Notes under the pieces: generated by a model
The model's input: the letters and a program-made list of their open reading frames with translations, nothing else
Told to the model about the DNA's origin: nothing
The model's database searches: none
NCBI GenBank assembly: GCA_964525015.1
Contig: CAZGFY010000038.1
Location: 1-13,593 of the forward strand
Direction: 5' to 3'
DNA: 13,593 nucleotides
From: RGIG3102 sp964525015
Lineage (GTDB): Bacteria; Bacillota; Clostridia; Oscillospirales; Ruminococcaceae
Made by a program: the position numbers and the translations under genes
In this document: positions 13,417 through 13,593 of the stretch, one piece after another
Position numbering within the stretch: the first letter of the stretch is position 1
Layout of the letters: every line of letters starts with the position of its first letter

Positions 13417-13593
13417 ATGTTAAACAAAAACGAAATCATCAAAGCTAACCAAACTCATGAAGGAGATACTGGTTCTCCAGAAGTGCAAGTTGCTCTATTA
13501 ACAGCAAGAATTAACCACTTAACTGAGCACTTAAAATCAAACAAACAAGATCATCACTCAAGAAGAGGTCTGTTTAAAATGGTTGGTCGTCGT
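13417..13593 (+). CDS. rpsO: 30S ribosomal protein S15 (3' end cut by window edge)
   Basis: Fifty-nine residues of S15 are visible. They start MLNKNEIIKANQTHEGDTGS and include the family pattern GDTGSPEVQVALLTARINHLTEHLK and the rRNA-binding DHHSRRGL block. The normal length is about 89, so about 30 residues are missing beyond the right edge. S15 is an early-binding protein that organises the 16S rRNA central-domain three-way junction. AAAGGTG lies about 8 nt before the ATG. The gene follows ribF, as in other Firmicutes, and has its own strong promoter; pnp commonly follows and may lie outside the window. Confidence 0.97.
   Translation, partial: MLNKNEIIKANQTHEGDTGSPEVQVALLTARINHLTEHLKSNKQDHHSRRGLFKMVGRR

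Noticed and set aside
1..13593. Mobile elements, prophage, CRISPR array, tRNA or rRNA genes, toxin-antitoxin or defence system
   Set aside because: No transposase or integrase, regularly spaced repeats, cloverleaf-like sequence or defence-type gene pair was seen. The DnaD-domain gene could be prophage-derived in principle but has no phage neighbours in view.

Overview
The window comes from the chromosome of a low-GC Gram-positive bacterium. It looks like an AT-rich, probably uncultured member of the Clostridia or a related Bacillota lineage. The evidence is strongly AT-biased codon use, consistent AGGAGG-type ribosome binding sites, clean sigma-A promoters (TTGACA/TATAAT, 17-bp spacers), a double-DnaD-domain protein, a ClpC-type ATPase, and the Firmicutes-type order rimP-nusA-ylxR-ylxQ-infB-rbfA-nrnA-truB-ribF-rpsO. 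The species cannot be named from sequence reading alone.

Left part (1-3900) holds separately transcribed genes. A truncated DnaD-domain replication protein runs leftwards off the edge (763 to 1). It is divergent from a small TSCPD-domain protein (936-1187), which has its own promoter and terminator. Next is a ClpC/ClpA-like double-AAA+ unfoldase (1297-3543). It lacks the coiled-coil middle domain of ClpC but keeps an IGF tripeptide where ClpP docks. It converges on an unrecognised 72-residue gene (3794-3576, minus strand) across a shared bidirectional terminator. Back-to-back promoters between 3828 and 3903 drive that small gene leftwards and an M29 metallo-aminopeptidase (3948-5180) rightwards.

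Right part (5202-13169) is the transcription/translation operon. An extended -10 promoter is followed by a short leader with a strong hairpin and an interrupted U-tract, then rimP (TTG start), nusA, ylxR (rnpM), ylxQ, infB, a second hairpin with a closely related stem, rbfA, nrnA, truB and ribF. Several genes overlap by 10-17 nt, suggesting translational coupling. The products act in 30S maturation (RimP, RbfA), transcription elongation and termination (NusA), RNase P modulation (YlxR/RnpM), translation initiation (IF2), nano-RNA and pAp turnover (NrnA), tRNA pseudouridine-55 formation (TruB) and FMN/FAD synthesis (RibF). rpsO (13417 onward, cut by the edge) has its own promoter and a structured leader that is a candidate S15 autoregulatory site.

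Most of the window is ordinary housekeeping DNA. I found no mobile element, CRISPR array, tRNA/rRNA gene or clearly new multi-gene system. The points worth a second look are the rimP leader hairpin and its look-alike after infB, the middle-domain-less Clp ATPase, the altered GxxG loop in NusA KH1, the rpsO leader, the orphan 72-residue gene, and a palindrome in the first divergent promoter region.
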